Assembly: GCA_004357365.1 (NCBI GenBank)
Contig: SMVT01000164.1
Location: forward strand, 1-31,464
Length of the DNA stretch: 31,464 bases
DNA from: Nitrospina sp.
GTDB taxonomy: Bacteria > Nitrospinota > Nitrospinia > Nitrospinales > Nitrospinaceae
Reading direction: 5' to 3'
Shown here: in pieces, positions 16,301 to 24,942 of the stretch
How the letters are laid out: each line of letters starts with the position of its first letter
Numbering within the stretch: the stretch's first letter is position 1
Position numbers and translations under genes: made by a program
The notes under the pieces: generated by a model
The model's input: the letters and a program-made list of their open reading frames with translations, nothing else
Database searches by the model: none
Told to the model about the DNA's origin: nothing

Positions 16301-17532
16301 ATGCCATCCTCCTTAGTTTCTACCCTTGGGAAAATCCCCAGGTATTCCTCCGGGTGGAAGGTATGTATTGGAACAAGAACCTTAGGATTCAAGCTCTCGG
16401 CAAACCGTTTAAGGGCAGAGGAGGATGCGTGCCCTGAGGTATGGATATGAGTCATGGAAATGTTATTTCTTGCCAACCACGCGAGAAATGGCCGCTGGCT
16501 GTCCATTTTTAAATATCCTTCCCAGAGGGCATATACCAGACTTGCATCTTTCAGGCATTCAGCCGATTCCAAATCTCCAGCCATTCTGGGACGAAACAAC
16601 AGAACAGACTGCCCAGCTTCCTCGGCCAAATTTTCAGGAAAAATTCGATTGGTCCGATATCTATTAACAATATCAAACATTTTTTTTCGTTTAACATCGC
16701 GGCGTTGGAACTCGGGAAGATAAATCCGGACACCCTTCCATGTACCTTGAGGAATGTTATCATTCCCTGTAGCTCTCAGGATTTCGGCGGTATAAAGGTC
16801 CATAATCAACTGCCTGTCGGCTTTTTTACAAGCTTTAAAGATGGTAACAATACGATCAATATTCTGACTGGAGGTCCAAACTAGGCAAAATCCTCCGGTC
16901 TCTTTAAATACATTTAAATAATCACAAACCAAGTCATCTTCGGTGAGAGACTCGTCTTTACTTTTACGGCCCAAAGTCGTGCCTTCCATAAAGAGAACGT
17001 CAATATCTTTGGGTGGATTCTTGATGAGCTTTTCAAATAAGGCCGCTTTTTGTCCATGGGCTCTGAAATCCCCACTGTAGAACAAACACTTTCCTCCCGC
17101 TTCAATCAATAGGGAATAGGCATCATAAGCGGAGTGGTCCACTAAAAATGGGATAATTTTGAAAGGACCTAGTACAAATGGATCTCGATCTTTCAGTGGT
17201 ATGGTATTTTTAAATGAAGCTCCCGCGGGAGAAAAGAAGGTAGCGGTTTCCAGAATGCTCCGAGCAGCGGAACCTATGGCGATTGGAAGTTGGGGTCTAA
17301 TAAATTTAGCGAGGCCGAAATGGTCCTGATGAGGGTGGGAGATAATTACCGCAAGGAGAGAGTCATCCTTTTGCCTAAAACCCTTAACCTGAGGCAACAA
17401 ATCCTCCATGTCACTGGATTCTCCCGCATCCAGGGGAAGACCAACATCCAAAACGATCCGCTTCCCTTCTTCCTCAAGTTCAATACAGGTCCCGCCAATT
17501 TCTTGAGTTCCTCGATGAATCCGAACCTTCAT
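16282..17532 (-). CDS. metallo-beta-lactamase fold RNase J/CPSF-like hydrolase
   Basis: A 416-aa metallo-beta-lactamase fold protein with the domain layout of RNA/DNA-processing members (RNase J, CPSF73-like). Metal-binding motifs are SHPHQDHFG (H66, H68, D70, H71), VDHSAYD (H133) and YSGDFRAHG (D155). Later come MEGTTLGR (~182-189), the HTSGHASSSALKRF block and LVPIHTFHPEEY, corresponding to the HxSGHA and terminal His motifs of RNase J-type enzymes. A nuclease or phosphodiesterase activity is expected. It is shorter than RNase J (~550 aa), lacking that enzyme's C-terminal domain. It is the first gene of a pair with the PD-(D/E)xK-like gene, sits in AT-rich DNA, and is probably horizontally acquired. 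Confidence 0.82.
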   Translation of the reverse strand: MKVRIHRGTQEIGGTCIELEEEGKRIVLDVGLPLDAGESSDMEDLLPQVKGFRQKDDSLLAVIISHPHQDHFGLAKFIRPQLPIAIGSAARSILETATFFSPAGASFKNTIPLKDRDPFVLGPFKIIPFLVDHSAYDAYSLLIEAGGKCLFYSGDFRAHGQKAALFEKLIKNPPKDIDVLFMEGTTLGRKSKDESLTEDDLVCDYLNVFKETGGFCLVWTSSQNIDRIVTIFKACKKADRQLIMDLYTAEILRATGNDNIPQGTWKGVRIYLPEFQRRDVKRKKMFDIVNRYRTNRIFPENLAEEAGQSVLLFRPRMAGDLESAECLKDASLVYALWEGYLKMDSQRPFLAWLARNNISMTHIHTSGHASSSALKRFAESLNPKVLVPIHTFHPEEYLGIFPRVETKEDGIWWEVN

Positions 17533-17617
17533 TTCTTTTAAACCTCATAATTACTGGTTACTGGGAAATTCGTGATCCATCCAACTGACACCGGTCAAAC
17601 AAATTTTACCACGACGT

Positions 17618-18979
17618 TTATTCACCCAACAGTTCGCGCACTTTGTGATATCGGTAGCCGAAAATTTTTTCCAGATCCTTTTTGACGAACAGATACGCCA
17701 CCGTATCGCCCGGCACACCGAAAGGAATCCGGTACAGCGCCCGGTCGCGGATCAGGGTTCCGCCGTCCTGCTCGATAAAGGTATGCGAATGGTCCCATTT
17801 TTTGTATGGCCCGCGGGTCTGGGTGTCGCTGAACCCGGTCACTGGCTGCCAGTCGTGGATCAGCGATTGCCAGCGGAACGGAATGCCGTGCAGTTTCAAC
17901 CGGTAATCGATGCGCGTTCCTTCCTGCAATTGTTCCGTGGACAAACCCAACACTTGAAAACGCAGATGCGGCGGGGTCAACCGCTCCAGATTTTTGGCGT
18001 CGCTGAAAAATGAAAAGACCTCATCAATGGGTTTGGGCACCCATTGTTCCATCAACAGCACATGGTCTCTCCGATCGCAGATATCCTGCAGGGCCGTCTT
18101 CAGTCCGGGAAACTCGAAGGCGTAACCCGACTCCTCCGCCTTTTGGGGGACGACCTTCTGGCTGTCCAGCACCACCTCGGCCGCTTCGCCCAGGAGGAGT
18201 TTCAACGCCCACCCCGGTACGGTGAACAGGTGAGGACGCTCGAGAACGCCGGCCAGCGTGCGGGCAAACTCCGCGTTGGTGACGGGTTCGGGACTGACGG
18301 CGTTGACCGGACCCCGCACTGAATCCGTTGTGATAATGTGGCCGATCAGGCCCGCGATGTCGCGCACATGAATCCAGCTCATCCATTGTTTGCCGGATCC
18401 GATTTTCCCGCCCAGCCCCATACGAAACGGCGGGAGCATCAGTTGCAACGCGCCGCCGTCCTGCCCCAGCGCGACGCCGATCCTGAGGGACACCGTGCGG
18501 ATACCGGCCGACTCCGCCTGCCGGGCCGCTTGTTCCCATTGACGGCACAAATCGGCGAGAAACCCCCGGCCCGGCTCCGCGGATTCGAGCAACGATTCGT
18601 CGCCACGGTCACCGTAGAACCCGATGGCCGAGGCGCATACGAACACCTTCGGTTTGCGTTCCAATCCCTGCATCACGGAAACCAGTTGCCGGGCGGATTC
18701 GGCGCGCGACCGGACGATTTCCTTTTTGCGGGAAGACGTCCAGCGGTTGATGATGTTCTCGCCTGCAAGGTGCACGACCGCATCGATCCCTTCGAACGCC
18801 TCCCGGGGCGGTGGCCCGTCGGCACTCCGCCACTCAAACAGCCGGCAGGCGACGGGCAGACGCACCGGCGCTGTTTTCAGATCGCGGGTCAACACTACGA
18901 TATCGTGTCCCTGCTCTCGCAAATGGAGAGCCACCTGCCAGCCGATAAACCCGGTGGCGCCTGTGATCAGAATTTTCAT
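17618..18979 (-). CDS. TIGR01777 NAD-dependent epimerase fused to SRPBCC domain
   Basis: A 453-aa two-domain protein. Residues 1-~295 are an extended short-chain dehydrogenase/epimerase-like domain of the TIGR01777 (YfcH/SDR39U1) family, with the nucleotide motif GATGFIG at 7-13, HLAGENI, SAIGFYGDRG, RIGVALGQDGGAL, WMSWIHVRDIAG and VNAVSPEPVTNAEFA. Residues ~305-453 form an SRPBCC (START-like) ligand-binding domain, starting EQWVPKPIDEVFSFFSDAKNLERLTPP. This fusion recurs in bacteria, but its substrate is unknown. GGAAAGG lies just before the ATG at 18979, supporting the start. It is separated from the MBL gene upstream of it in coordinates by 85 bp and reads on the same strand. Confidence 0.9.
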   Translation of the reverse strand: MKILITGATGFIGWQVALHLREQGHDIVVLTRDLKTAPVRLPVACRLFEWRSADGPPPREAFEGIDAVVHLAGENIINRWTSSRKKEIVRSRAESARQLVSVMQGLERKPKVFVCASAIGFYGDRGDESLLESAEPGRGFLADLCRQWEQAARQAESAGIRTVSLRIGVALGQDGGALQLMLPPFRMGLGGKIGSGKQWMSWIHVRDIAGLIGHIITTDSVRGPVNAVSPEPVTNAEFARTLAGVLERPHLFTVPGWALKLLLGEAAEVVLDSQKVVPQKAEESGYAFEFPGLKTALQDICDRRDHVLLMEQWVPKPIDEVFSFFSDAKNLERLTPPHLRFQVLGLSTEQLQEGTRIDYRLKLHGIPFRWQSLIHDWQPVTGFSDTQTRGPYKKWDHSHTFIEQDGGTLIRDRALYRIPFGVPGDTVAYLFVKKDLEKIFGYRYHKVRELLGE

Positions 18980-19112
18980 GGATACCTTTCCAGAATTGTT
19001 TTGAAGGGTCTTGTTTTAGAAGCGGGAAAACCCCATAATGAATCTTTTTGAAATCCGGACCCCGCCCCACGGCGCCGCGAGTTTATATTCCAAATTCAGA
19101 TAAGGAGATTCC

Positions 19113-19352
19113 ATGCCCTATCAGGAAAGCCCTCACTATATCGATGAAACGGCCGGAACCAAGTATTATTGTACCTGTGGCGAATCGGCAAATAAACCCT
19201 ACTGTGACGGTTCCCACGAAACCCAAAACACCGGCAAATCGCCCATGAAATTGGAGGTGGAAAGCGCGTGCCGCATGGTCATCTGCGATTGCGGCCAAAC
19301 CCAGACCTCGCCGAGGTGCGACGGGTCCCATAAGAGTGAGTCTGTTGCCTGA
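19113..19352 (+). CDS. double CDGSH iron-sulfur protein
   Basis: A 79-aa protein with two CDGSH-type [2Fe-2S] motifs, CTCGESANKPYCDGSH and CDCGQTQTSPRCDGSH, each giving the three Cys and one His that bind a cluster. Proteins of this kind (mitoNEET relatives) handle electrons or iron-sulfur clusters. Short bacterial versions with two motifs fold as a compact monomer with two clusters. No membrane anchor or signal peptide is seen, so it is cytoplasmic. AAGGAG lies about 8 nt before the ATG. It is divergent from the TIGR01777-SRPBCC gene, and the next gene on the same strand starts 91 nt downstream. Confidence 0.93.
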   Translation: MPYQESPHYIDETAGTKYYCTCGESANKPYCDGSHETQNTGKSPMKLEVESACRMVICDCGQTQTSPRCDGSHKSESVA

Positions 19353-19443
19353 TTGAGGCCCATCGCCTGCTTCACCTTCAAAATCCATTTCACCCGCCTG
19401 CGGGCGGTTTTCAGCAACCCGCCGGGCCGTCCCTCATGGCTTT

Positions 19444-20697
19444 ATGGAACGCCGCATTCACATCCTGACCCGCGCCCAGTTGTTGGTATTGATGGTGTTC
19501 ACCCTAGCGGGCCAGTTTTCGATCAGCATCACCCACATTTGCGGATTCCTGGGTGGCGGATTATGGCTGGCCAAGGCCCGTCTCACCCGTTCCCGGGTGC
19601 GCCTGCACTGGCCGCTGTGGATGCCGTTCGCCGCCTTCAGCCTGGCCAGCATCCTGGCCGTCCTCACGGCGCTGGACCCTCTCCGCAGTTTCGAGCATTT
19701 GAAACGGCTGTTCGAGATGGTCATCTTCTTCTGGGTGCTCAACACTCTCGCCGATCCGGACCTGCGAAACAGTTTGCAGGCGGTTATCGATAAGTTCCGG
19801 CGGACCCGTCCGGCACAACTCTTCAAGGCCACCCGGGGAGCGGACGCTTCTGTTTCGCCGCGCAATTTTTTTATCGGATTGATCCTGTTCGCCGCTTCCC
19901 TGTCCGCCCTGACCGGCCTGACCCAGGTGCTGCAGGACGGTCTTTCGATTCACCACCGGATTTCCGGAACGTTCAGCATTTACATGACCTTCGCGGGGAT
20001 TCTAATGCAGACCGCTCTGGTGGCCGCTGCGTATCTATTGTTTCGCAATAAAAAGAACGCCTGGGTCTGGGGGGCGCTTGTATTGATGCTCCTCGCCCTG
20101 GCGCTCACGCTGACCCGCCAGGCCTGGCTGGGTTTCGGTTCCGGTCTGTTGATCCTGCTGATTTTCCGTAAACCGCTTTTGATCCTGTTGTTACCCGTCG
20201 TCGCGGCCCTGCTGTTCTGGATCGCCCCGGCTCCCATCCAGGAACGGGTGACCAGCATCGCGAATCTGGATGACGTCACCCTTCAGGAGCGGCTCTCCAT
20301 GTGGTGGTTGGGGTGGGCCATTTACAAAGACTATCCGGTGACGGGATGCGGGTTTCACTGTCTTTTGGAAGTTCGCGGGGATTATCCGGAGTACAAAAAC
20401 CTCGCCCGGCCTTATCGCACCCTGCACAGCAACCTCGTGCAGTTGGCAATCGATACCGGAGCGGTGGGCGTTCTGGCGTGGCTGTTTTTATGGCTGAGTT
20501 ATTTTGTCGCGGCAGGACGCCAATTGAAATCCGGGGACGACCCGGAGCACCGCTGGGTGGTGCTGGCCAGCCTCAGCGCGGTGACCGCCTTTCTAGTGGG
20601 GGGACTGTTCGAAACCAATTTTTACGATTCGGAAGTGGTGATGATGACCTACTACCTCATGGCGCTTCCTTTTATTTCTTTAAGGGATCGAATATAA
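19444..20697 (+). CDS. O-antigen ligase/polymerase-family membrane protein
   Basis: A 417-aa polytopic inner-membrane protein (about 10-11 hydrophobic helices) of the Wzy/WaaL superfamily. The family core includes LTLTRQAWLGFG with its conserved Arg and the large periplasmic loop RLSMWWLGWAIYKDYPVTGCGFHCL...HSNLVQLAIDTGAVGVLAW, in which the xPxxGxG and HSN motifs are characteristic. Such proteins either ligate O-antigen to lipid A-core (WaaL) or polymerise repeat units (Wzy), and sequence alone does not separate these. It opens the surface-polysaccharide cluster, which contains a second member of the family at 23705-24910. The ATG at 19444 is the only start giving an intact first helix. Confidence 0.85.
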   Translation: MERRIHILTRAQLLVLMVFTLAGQFSISITHICGFLGGGLWLAKARLTRSRVRLHWPLWMPFAAFSLASILAVLTALDPLRSFEHLKRLFEMVIFFWVLNTLADPDLRNSLQAVIDKFRRTRPAQLFKATRGADASVSPRNFFIGLILFAASLSALTGLTQVLQDGLSIHHRISGTFSIYMTFAGILMQTALVAAAYLLFRNKKNAWVWGALVLMLLALALTLTRQAWLGFGSGLLILLIFRKPLLILLLPVVAALLFWIAPAPIQERVTSIANLDDVTLQERLSMWWLGWAIYKDYPVTGCGFHCLLEVRGDYPEYKNLARPYRTLHSNLVQLAIDTGAVGVLAWLFLWLSYFVAAGRQLKSGDDPEHRWVVLASLSAVTAFLVGGLFETNFYDSEVVMMTYYLMALPFISLRDRI

Positions 20698-20726
20698 TAA
20701 AAACCATTAGTCAGGTCGACCCCTCC

Positions 20727-20906
20727 ATGAGTTCATTCTTCCAATCCATTAGAAATTTTTTCAGGAAAAAAATTACCGCAAGGCGCCCGAATATCCGGCA
20801 AAAACTATTTCTTCTCAGAAAAGTTTACCCGACCAGAATCTTCCGGATTTTTTATTCCCAGTTTGGACAGGACATCATTCTGAAACCCAACAAGCCAATG
20901 CAATAG
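20727..20906 (+). pseudogene. N-terminal remnant of an FkbM-type methyltransferase
   Basis: A 59-codon reading frame beginning MSSFFQSIRNFF and ending FRIFYSQFGQDIILKPNKPMQ before a stop. YSQFGQDIIL is the phrase that opens the catalytic domain of many FkbM-family methyltransferases (SQFGEDxIL), normally followed within ~15 residues by the SAM-binding VDVGA motif. Here the frame stops at once and no SAM motif follows in any frame. The best reading is a truncated gene left by a deletion or rearrangement within the polysaccharide cluster. It might still be translated as a small protein. Confidence 0.45.
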
Positions 20907-20935
20907 ATATTTCCAATTATCTTGAAATTCGTTCT

Positions 20936-21169
20936 TTGATCTTCGAGAGCTTCAGGAGGCTCAAGGAACTTCCAGGGGAAGAAGGGCCGAAAAGAGAACG
21001 GGCGGTCACAGAATGCCAGAACGCATTGAAAATCTCCTGTCATTTATTTAATAGAAGAGTCGTTGGCAAAACCACACAAGAAATGCTTGAACATTTTTTA
21101 GAAAACATACTTAAATGGGGATCTGAAAATCCTGCAATCAAGAACGTAAACTTATTGAAGCACCTATAA
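20936..21169 (+). CDS. short hypothetical frame, possible gene remnant
   Basis: A frame of 77 codons from a TTG (open back past 20900 without an ATG) that encodes a hydrophilic, helical-looking sequence (FESFRRLKELPGEEGPKRERAV...TTQEMLEHFLENILKWGSENPAIKNVNLLKHL). No family is recognised. It has no convincing start or ribosome site and lies between the FkbM remnant and an intact methyltransferase gene, so it is probably the tail of a broken gene. The 502-bp stretch 20698-21199 contains nothing else that can be supported. Confidence 0.3.
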   Translation: MIFESFRRLKELPGEEGPKRERAVTECQNALKISCHLFNRRVVGKTTQEMLEHFLENILKWGSENPAIKNVNLLKHL

Positions 21170-21199
21170 TGCCTCATTATTTAAATTTTAATAAATTTC

Positions 21200-22057
21200 A
21201 TGAACAGTCCTAAATATCTTGACCGTTGTCCCATAGGTTGCGATTCCGAACTGAAGGATACGGATATTTTGCTTCCTGAAGGCTGCTTGAAAGTTTGCTC
21301 TCATTGCGGCCAATTAATCAGTCAATGCAGTGAACAATCATTTCACAAATCGATGGAGGAATTTAACGATCCCAAGGGCACCTGGCCCACTCCCAAAACC
21401 ACAAGTAGCCTTATCCGCAATACCAAGAAAATCTTAAAAGAAATTGAAGCCGTCACAGGAAAAGACCGAAGTCAGATTCGCCTGCTGGATGTGGGTTGCT
21501 CCAATGGAGCATTTATTCACGCGGCCAATAAAATGGGAATGAATTGCGAAGGAGTGGAACCAGCAAAAGAGGCGGCGCAGGCGGCCCGAGAGGTGGGTTT
21601 AAAAGTAACCCATGGATTTTTGGAGGAAGTCCACTTTCCCGACAACAGCTTCGATGTCATAACCATTTTTGAAGTGATCGAACATTTAAAAGATCCAATG
21701 AGTATATTAAAAGAATGCAAGCGATTGCTCAAGCCGGCCGGGATACTGGGCATTCGAACCGGTAACACCGATAGTTGGACGGTAAAAGTTTTCAAAGGAA
21801 AATGGCATTACTTCAATATAGACAAACACGGCGGCCATATCAGTTTTTTCAATAAAAAATCCATTTTCACCCTGGCTCAAAGGGCGGATTTAAAGGTTGA
21901 GCGATTTCAAACGTATCGCGTCAGTTATTGCGAAAAGGATCAAGCGCCTTATTTAATTTATCGCCTTTTAAAAATATTGGCGGATTTGTCGAATCTTCCT
22001 GCCAAACTCTCCGGCAAAGGCCATGAGATGAGAGTTTACCTCAGAAATCCTTCATAA
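21200..22057 (+). CDS. class I SAM-dependent methyltransferase with N-terminal zinc-ribbon-like motif
   Basis: A 285-aa methyltransferase. The N-terminal ~45 residues carry paired cysteines (C10, C14, C33, C36) resembling the small zinc-binding segment found in front of several sugar and polysaccharide methyltransferases. The Rossmann domain shows motif I LLDVGCSNGAF (95-105), GVEPAKEA, FDVITIFEVIEHLKDPMSILKECKRLLKPAG and a late HISFFNKKSI block. Together these are typical of Methyltransf_11/23-type enzymes in glycan clusters. The acceptor is probably a sugar or glycan precursor, inferred from neighbours only. DNA here is AT-richer than the left part of the window. It converges on the glycosyltransferase operon on the minus strand. 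Confidence 0.85.
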   Translation: MNSPKYLDRCPIGCDSELKDTDILLPEGCLKVCSHCGQLISQCSEQSFHKSMEEFNDPKGTWPTPKTTSSLIRNTKKILKEIEAVTGKDRSQIRLLDVGCSNGAFIHAANKMGMNCEGVEPAKEAAQAAREVGLKVTHGFLEEVHFPDNSFDVITIFEVIEHLKDPMSILKECKRLLKPAGILGIRTGNTDSWTVKVFKGKWHYFNIDKHGGHISFFNKKSIFTLAQRADLKVERFQTYRVSYCEKDQAPYLIYRLLKILADLSNLPAKLSGKGHEMRVYLRNPS

Positions 22058-22141
22058 CGCAGCAATAGAAAAATGGCACTCCTGCTTTCCGTAACGGATT
22101 TATGGTAGGAACCCGATAGCCTGGAAAATCTTCCAACTGGT

Positions 22142-22960
22142 TTATGCAGACATATGACGATGGACTCCATTGTCCACCCGGGTGGCATTAGATTTTAAAA
22201 CGTTTTGGAGTCGTTGCAGATTTTCTTCGGTGCTGGGGGAATGATTCAAAGGGTGCCACAGATGTATAACCGGGATGGCAAAGCGTCCTTCCAAACGAAA
22301 GACCCCTTTATTCATAATGCGGATCACCAGGTCCGAATCCTCATATCCCCACCCCTGATAGTTTTCATCAAAACCATTCACGTCGAGAAAATCCTGCCGC
22401 CAGGTTCCCAGGTTACAGGTTTTTACCCCGTTCCATTTTCGAGGGGTTAATTTTCTAAGGAAACCCAGAGGCAATCGAAGGAGTGGAAGCAACCGGTTGG
22501 TCTGGCCACTGAGCCGAGCCCTGATCCATTGGGAAAAGGTCCACTGATGCAGAGGAAGTTGGCGGTCTAAAACAATTTCGGTAAACGAGCGGCTTAAAAG
22601 CAACCGGTTTCCCGTGGTAAACCGGTTGGGTTCCTTAAGCCGTGCGTGCTCGGCCAAAAAATCCGGGAACACCATACAGTCGCCATCCAAAAACACCAGG
22701 TACTCCCCCTGGCTGGCGGCCACGGCCTGGTTGCGGATGGAAGCCGCGCGGAAACCCTTGTCCTCCTGCCACACATGTTTCAATTTAAGGGGCGATTGGG
22801 AACCGAACCGGTCGAGCATGAGGCGGGTGTCCTCACGGGAGCCGTCGTCGGCGACCACCACCTCAAAATCCTTGCAGGTTTGAGCCTCCAGACTACGCAA
22901 CACCATTTCCAGGGCATCCGGTCGATTGTAGGTGCTCACAATAACGCTGATTCGCGGCAT
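22142..22960 (-). CDS. GT2 family glycosyltransferase
   Basis: A GT-A fold, family 2 glycosyltransferase of 272 aa that transfers a sugar from a nucleotide donor to a growing glycan at the cytoplasmic face. Evidence: the opening ISVIVSTYNRPDALEMVLRSL, VVVADDGS (34-41), the metal-binding LDGDC (91-95) and the later GWGYEDSDL (203-211), the acid/acceptor motif of the chondroitin-polymerase/galactosyltransferase-type C-terminal region. No membrane helix is clear. Its ATG overlaps the stop of the upstream WaaE-like gene (TAATG arrangement), indicating translational coupling. Donor and acceptor sugars cannot be read from the sequence. Confidence 0.9.
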   Translation of the reverse strand: MPRISVIVSTYNRPDALEMVLRSLEAQTCKDFEVVVADDGSREDTRLMLDRFGSQSPLKLKHVWQEDKGFRAASIRNQAVAASQGEYLVFLDGDCMVFPDFLAEHARLKEPNRFTTGNRLLLSRSFTEIVLDRQLPLHQWTFSQWIRARLSGQTNRLLPLLRLPLGFLRKLTPRKWNGVKTCNLGTWRQDFLDVNGFDENYQGWGYEDSDLVIRIMNKGVFRLEGRFAIPVIHLWHPLNHSPSTEENLQRLQNVLKSNATRVDNGVHRHMSA

Positions 22961-23712
22961 TATTTTTTTTGGGATTGTTTCTCCCGCAAAAGGAGCAACT
23001 TGAGATACTTGTAATAAGTCCCCTCGGCATTGGACACGGCCAGCATAAATCCGCGCCGGCCGTCCAAAAATCCGGCCCGTAATATATAGGTCTTGATAAA
23101 AACGAAAAGACCTCTCACCACCGCTTTCAACAAACCCGATGATTTACCTGATTCCAGAAGCATTTTCGCATTTTGAGTCGAGAACCAGTTCATCTTGTTG
23201 AGCACATCTTCAAAGTCGTCGAAACTATAATGAATCATTGGATTTCGAAGATAGCCGACCGGACCCTGAATCTCAAGGCGTTCGTGAACGAGGGAATTGC
23301 TGAATTTTCCGCTGCCCTGCCGGAGTAACCGGGGGGTATAATCCGGCCACCAACCGGAATGGCGGATACGCTGGCCGCAATAATAAGACGACCTGGGAAT
23401 TTGATATCCTTTATAACGTTCCGACTTCACAGCCTGTTCGATTTCCGAACGGAGTTCCGGGGGAACTCGCTCATCGGCATCGATCGATAAGATCCAGTCT
23501 CCGGTTGCTTTTTCCAGAGCCCGGTTTTTTTGCGGACCGTATCCGGGCCAATCGGTTTCAAATACTTTGTCAGTATACTCTCGGCAAATTTTAACCGTGC
23601 TGTCCGTACTGCCGGAATCCAACACCACGATCTCGTCGGCCCATTGAACGCTCTCCAAGCATTCTCGGATTTTATCAGCTTCATTTTTAGCAATGATAAC
23701 TATACTAAGCAT
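22960..23712 (-). CDS. WaaE/KdtX-type lipopolysaccharide core glycosyltransferase
   Basis: A 250-aa GT2 enzyme of the WaaE/KdtX subgroup, which adds a glucose to heptose I of the lipopolysaccharide inner core in enterobacteria. The visible pattern is LSIVIIAKNEADKIRECLESVQWADEIVVLDSGSTDST (2-39), DWPGYGPQKNRALEKATGDWILSIDADERVP with the DAD motif at 78-80, then SSYYCGQRIRHSGWWPDYTPRLLRQG and VHERLEIQGPVGYLRNPMIHYSFDD. The C-terminal ~60 residues are basic with a hydrophobic stretch that may associate with the membrane. It overlaps the stop side of the upstream O-antigen ligase-like gene by 8 nt and the downstream GT2 gene by 1 nt, so the three form a tight operon. The exact sugar is uncertain outside enterobacteria. 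Confidence 0.88.
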   Translation of the reverse strand: MLSIVIIAKNEADKIRECLESVQWADEIVVLDSGSTDSTVKICREYTDKVFETDWPGYGPQKNRALEKATGDWILSIDADERVPPELRSEIEQAVKSERYKGYQIPRSSYYCGQRIRHSGWWPDYTPRLLRQGSGKFSNSLVHERLEIQGPVGYLRNPMIHYSFDDFEDVLNKMNWFSTQNAKMLLESGKSSGLLKAVVRGLFVFIKTYILRAGFLDGRRGFMLAVSNAEGTYYKYLKLLLLREKQSQKK

Positions 23713-24910
23713 ATTCTGTGGTTTCGAGTTGATTCAAAGAAGAAAATAAGACCGCGGTGAAATAAAGGGTAAAAACCCCTGGGGTATGATCCAGCAGAAT
23801 CGAGTTGCCCATGCATCCCACCGTGGTGGCCGCAGCAAGCCCCAGAGCAAGGTTTTTATACAACGGGCTTAACCGAAATGAATATTTCCATAGACAGAAT
23901 ATGAAATAAAGCAGGAAGCCGATTCCCACCATTCCGGTTTGCACTCCGGTCATCAAGTATTCGTTGTGCGGGTTAGCGGTCTTGTTCTTGAGACCCTTGG
24001 CTCCCGCTAATACGGCATATTGACTTTTGAAACTTCCCGTCCCATGACCGAACACAGGCCTTTCGGTCAACAGCTGGTAACTGTTTATCATGAATTCCAA
24101 ACGTAATCCTATGGAAGTTTCTGAATCTCCTTTCTTAAAATATTTAAGGGTGTTAGCCACCGTCTGATACGCTTGCTTTTGATAGGGACCTGGAACGGAA
24201 ATCAAAAATAAATTCAGGATCAACAACACCAGCAATCCATAAATGGTGAATCTCCATTTGAACCGCTGAGCCAAAAATACGATAAAGAGCAAATAAAAAA
24301 TAACATATCCGGTCCGTCCGTCCACTATAAAAAAAAGATTGACCGTCGCCAGAATAAAGAGCGCACTCAATCCAATCGCATATCGTTTGTTGTTTTTATG
24401 AACCAACACATAGGTCATCAACCCAAAGGCAAAAGCCGCCAACAAAAAACTATGGTTAATACTGTCTTTAAACACTTGCCCCAGTAAAGCCTTGTCCAGG
24501 CTTTCTGGGGGAAAATAAAAGGTATAAAACGAAGCAATCAGAGTCACCACCATGGACAACCCAAAAGCGCATTGAGCCCAGGTTCTATGCATCTCCGTGC
24601 AAAGAAAAGGGATCAAAACGATCAAATACAGCAACTCCCGGTACTTTTTCAGCATCTTGCCCGCTTCGCCGATGGAGACCGGGGTATAAAGCATTCCCAG
24701 GACAAAAATCAGAAACAACAGGAGGGATGCGCGAACCAATGGGTTCGAACGCACCTGATCCATAAAAGTTTTGTAATGACCCGCTAGAAACCATAAAACG
24801 AGGATCAGGGCTATCAATAAATCGGTGAGAGAAGTGCTGATCGGGATGGCAAAACCCAAGGCAATCGTCAGGAAGACTCCGGCTTGATGGACCTTCTCGG
24901 TCCAGGTCAT
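23705..24910 (-). CDS. O-antigen ligase-family membrane protein
   Basis: A polytopic protein of 401 aa (from the ATG at 24910) with about 10-11 hydrophobic helices. It has the Wzy_C features VDGRTGYVIFYLL, a long periplasmic loop with GLRLEFMINSYQLLTERPVFGHGTGSF, and NPHNEYLMTGVQTGMVGIG. The RPxFGxGxGxF...HNxYL pattern is classical for WaaL/RfaL-type ligases and Wzy polymerases. Being next to a WaaE-like transferase makes a ligase role slightly more likely, but this is inference. AAAGGA lies at proper distance before 24910. A second ATG at 24946 overlaps the FkbM stop as ATGA and could also be used by coupling. Confidence 0.85.
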   Translation of the reverse strand: MTWTEKVHQAGVFLTIALGFAIPISTSLTDLLIALILVLWFLAGHYKTFMDQVRSNPLVRASLLLFLIFVLGMLYTPVSIGEAGKMLKKYRELLYLIVLIPFLCTEMHRTWAQCAFGLSMVVTLIASFYTFYFPPESLDKALLGQVFKDSINHSFLLAAFAFGLMTYVLVHKNNKRYAIGLSALFILATVNLFFIVDGRTGYVIFYLLFIVFLAQRFKWRFTIYGLLVLLILNLFLISVPGPYQKQAYQTVANTLKYFKKGDSETSIGLRLEFMINSYQLLTERPVFGHGTGSFKSQYAVLAGAKGLKNKTANPHNEYLMTGVQTGMVGIGFLLYFIFCLWKYSFRLSPLYKNLALGLAAATTVGCMGNSILLDHTPGVFTLYFTAVLFSSLNQLETTEYA

Positions 24911-24942
24911 TGAGTTTCCTTTAATAGCAAAAGCCTGACAAG

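Noticed and set aside
18338..19051. 237-codon plus-strand frame opposite the TIGR01777 gene
   Set aside because: Antisense of a secure gene, composition of a shadow frame, no recognisable motif.
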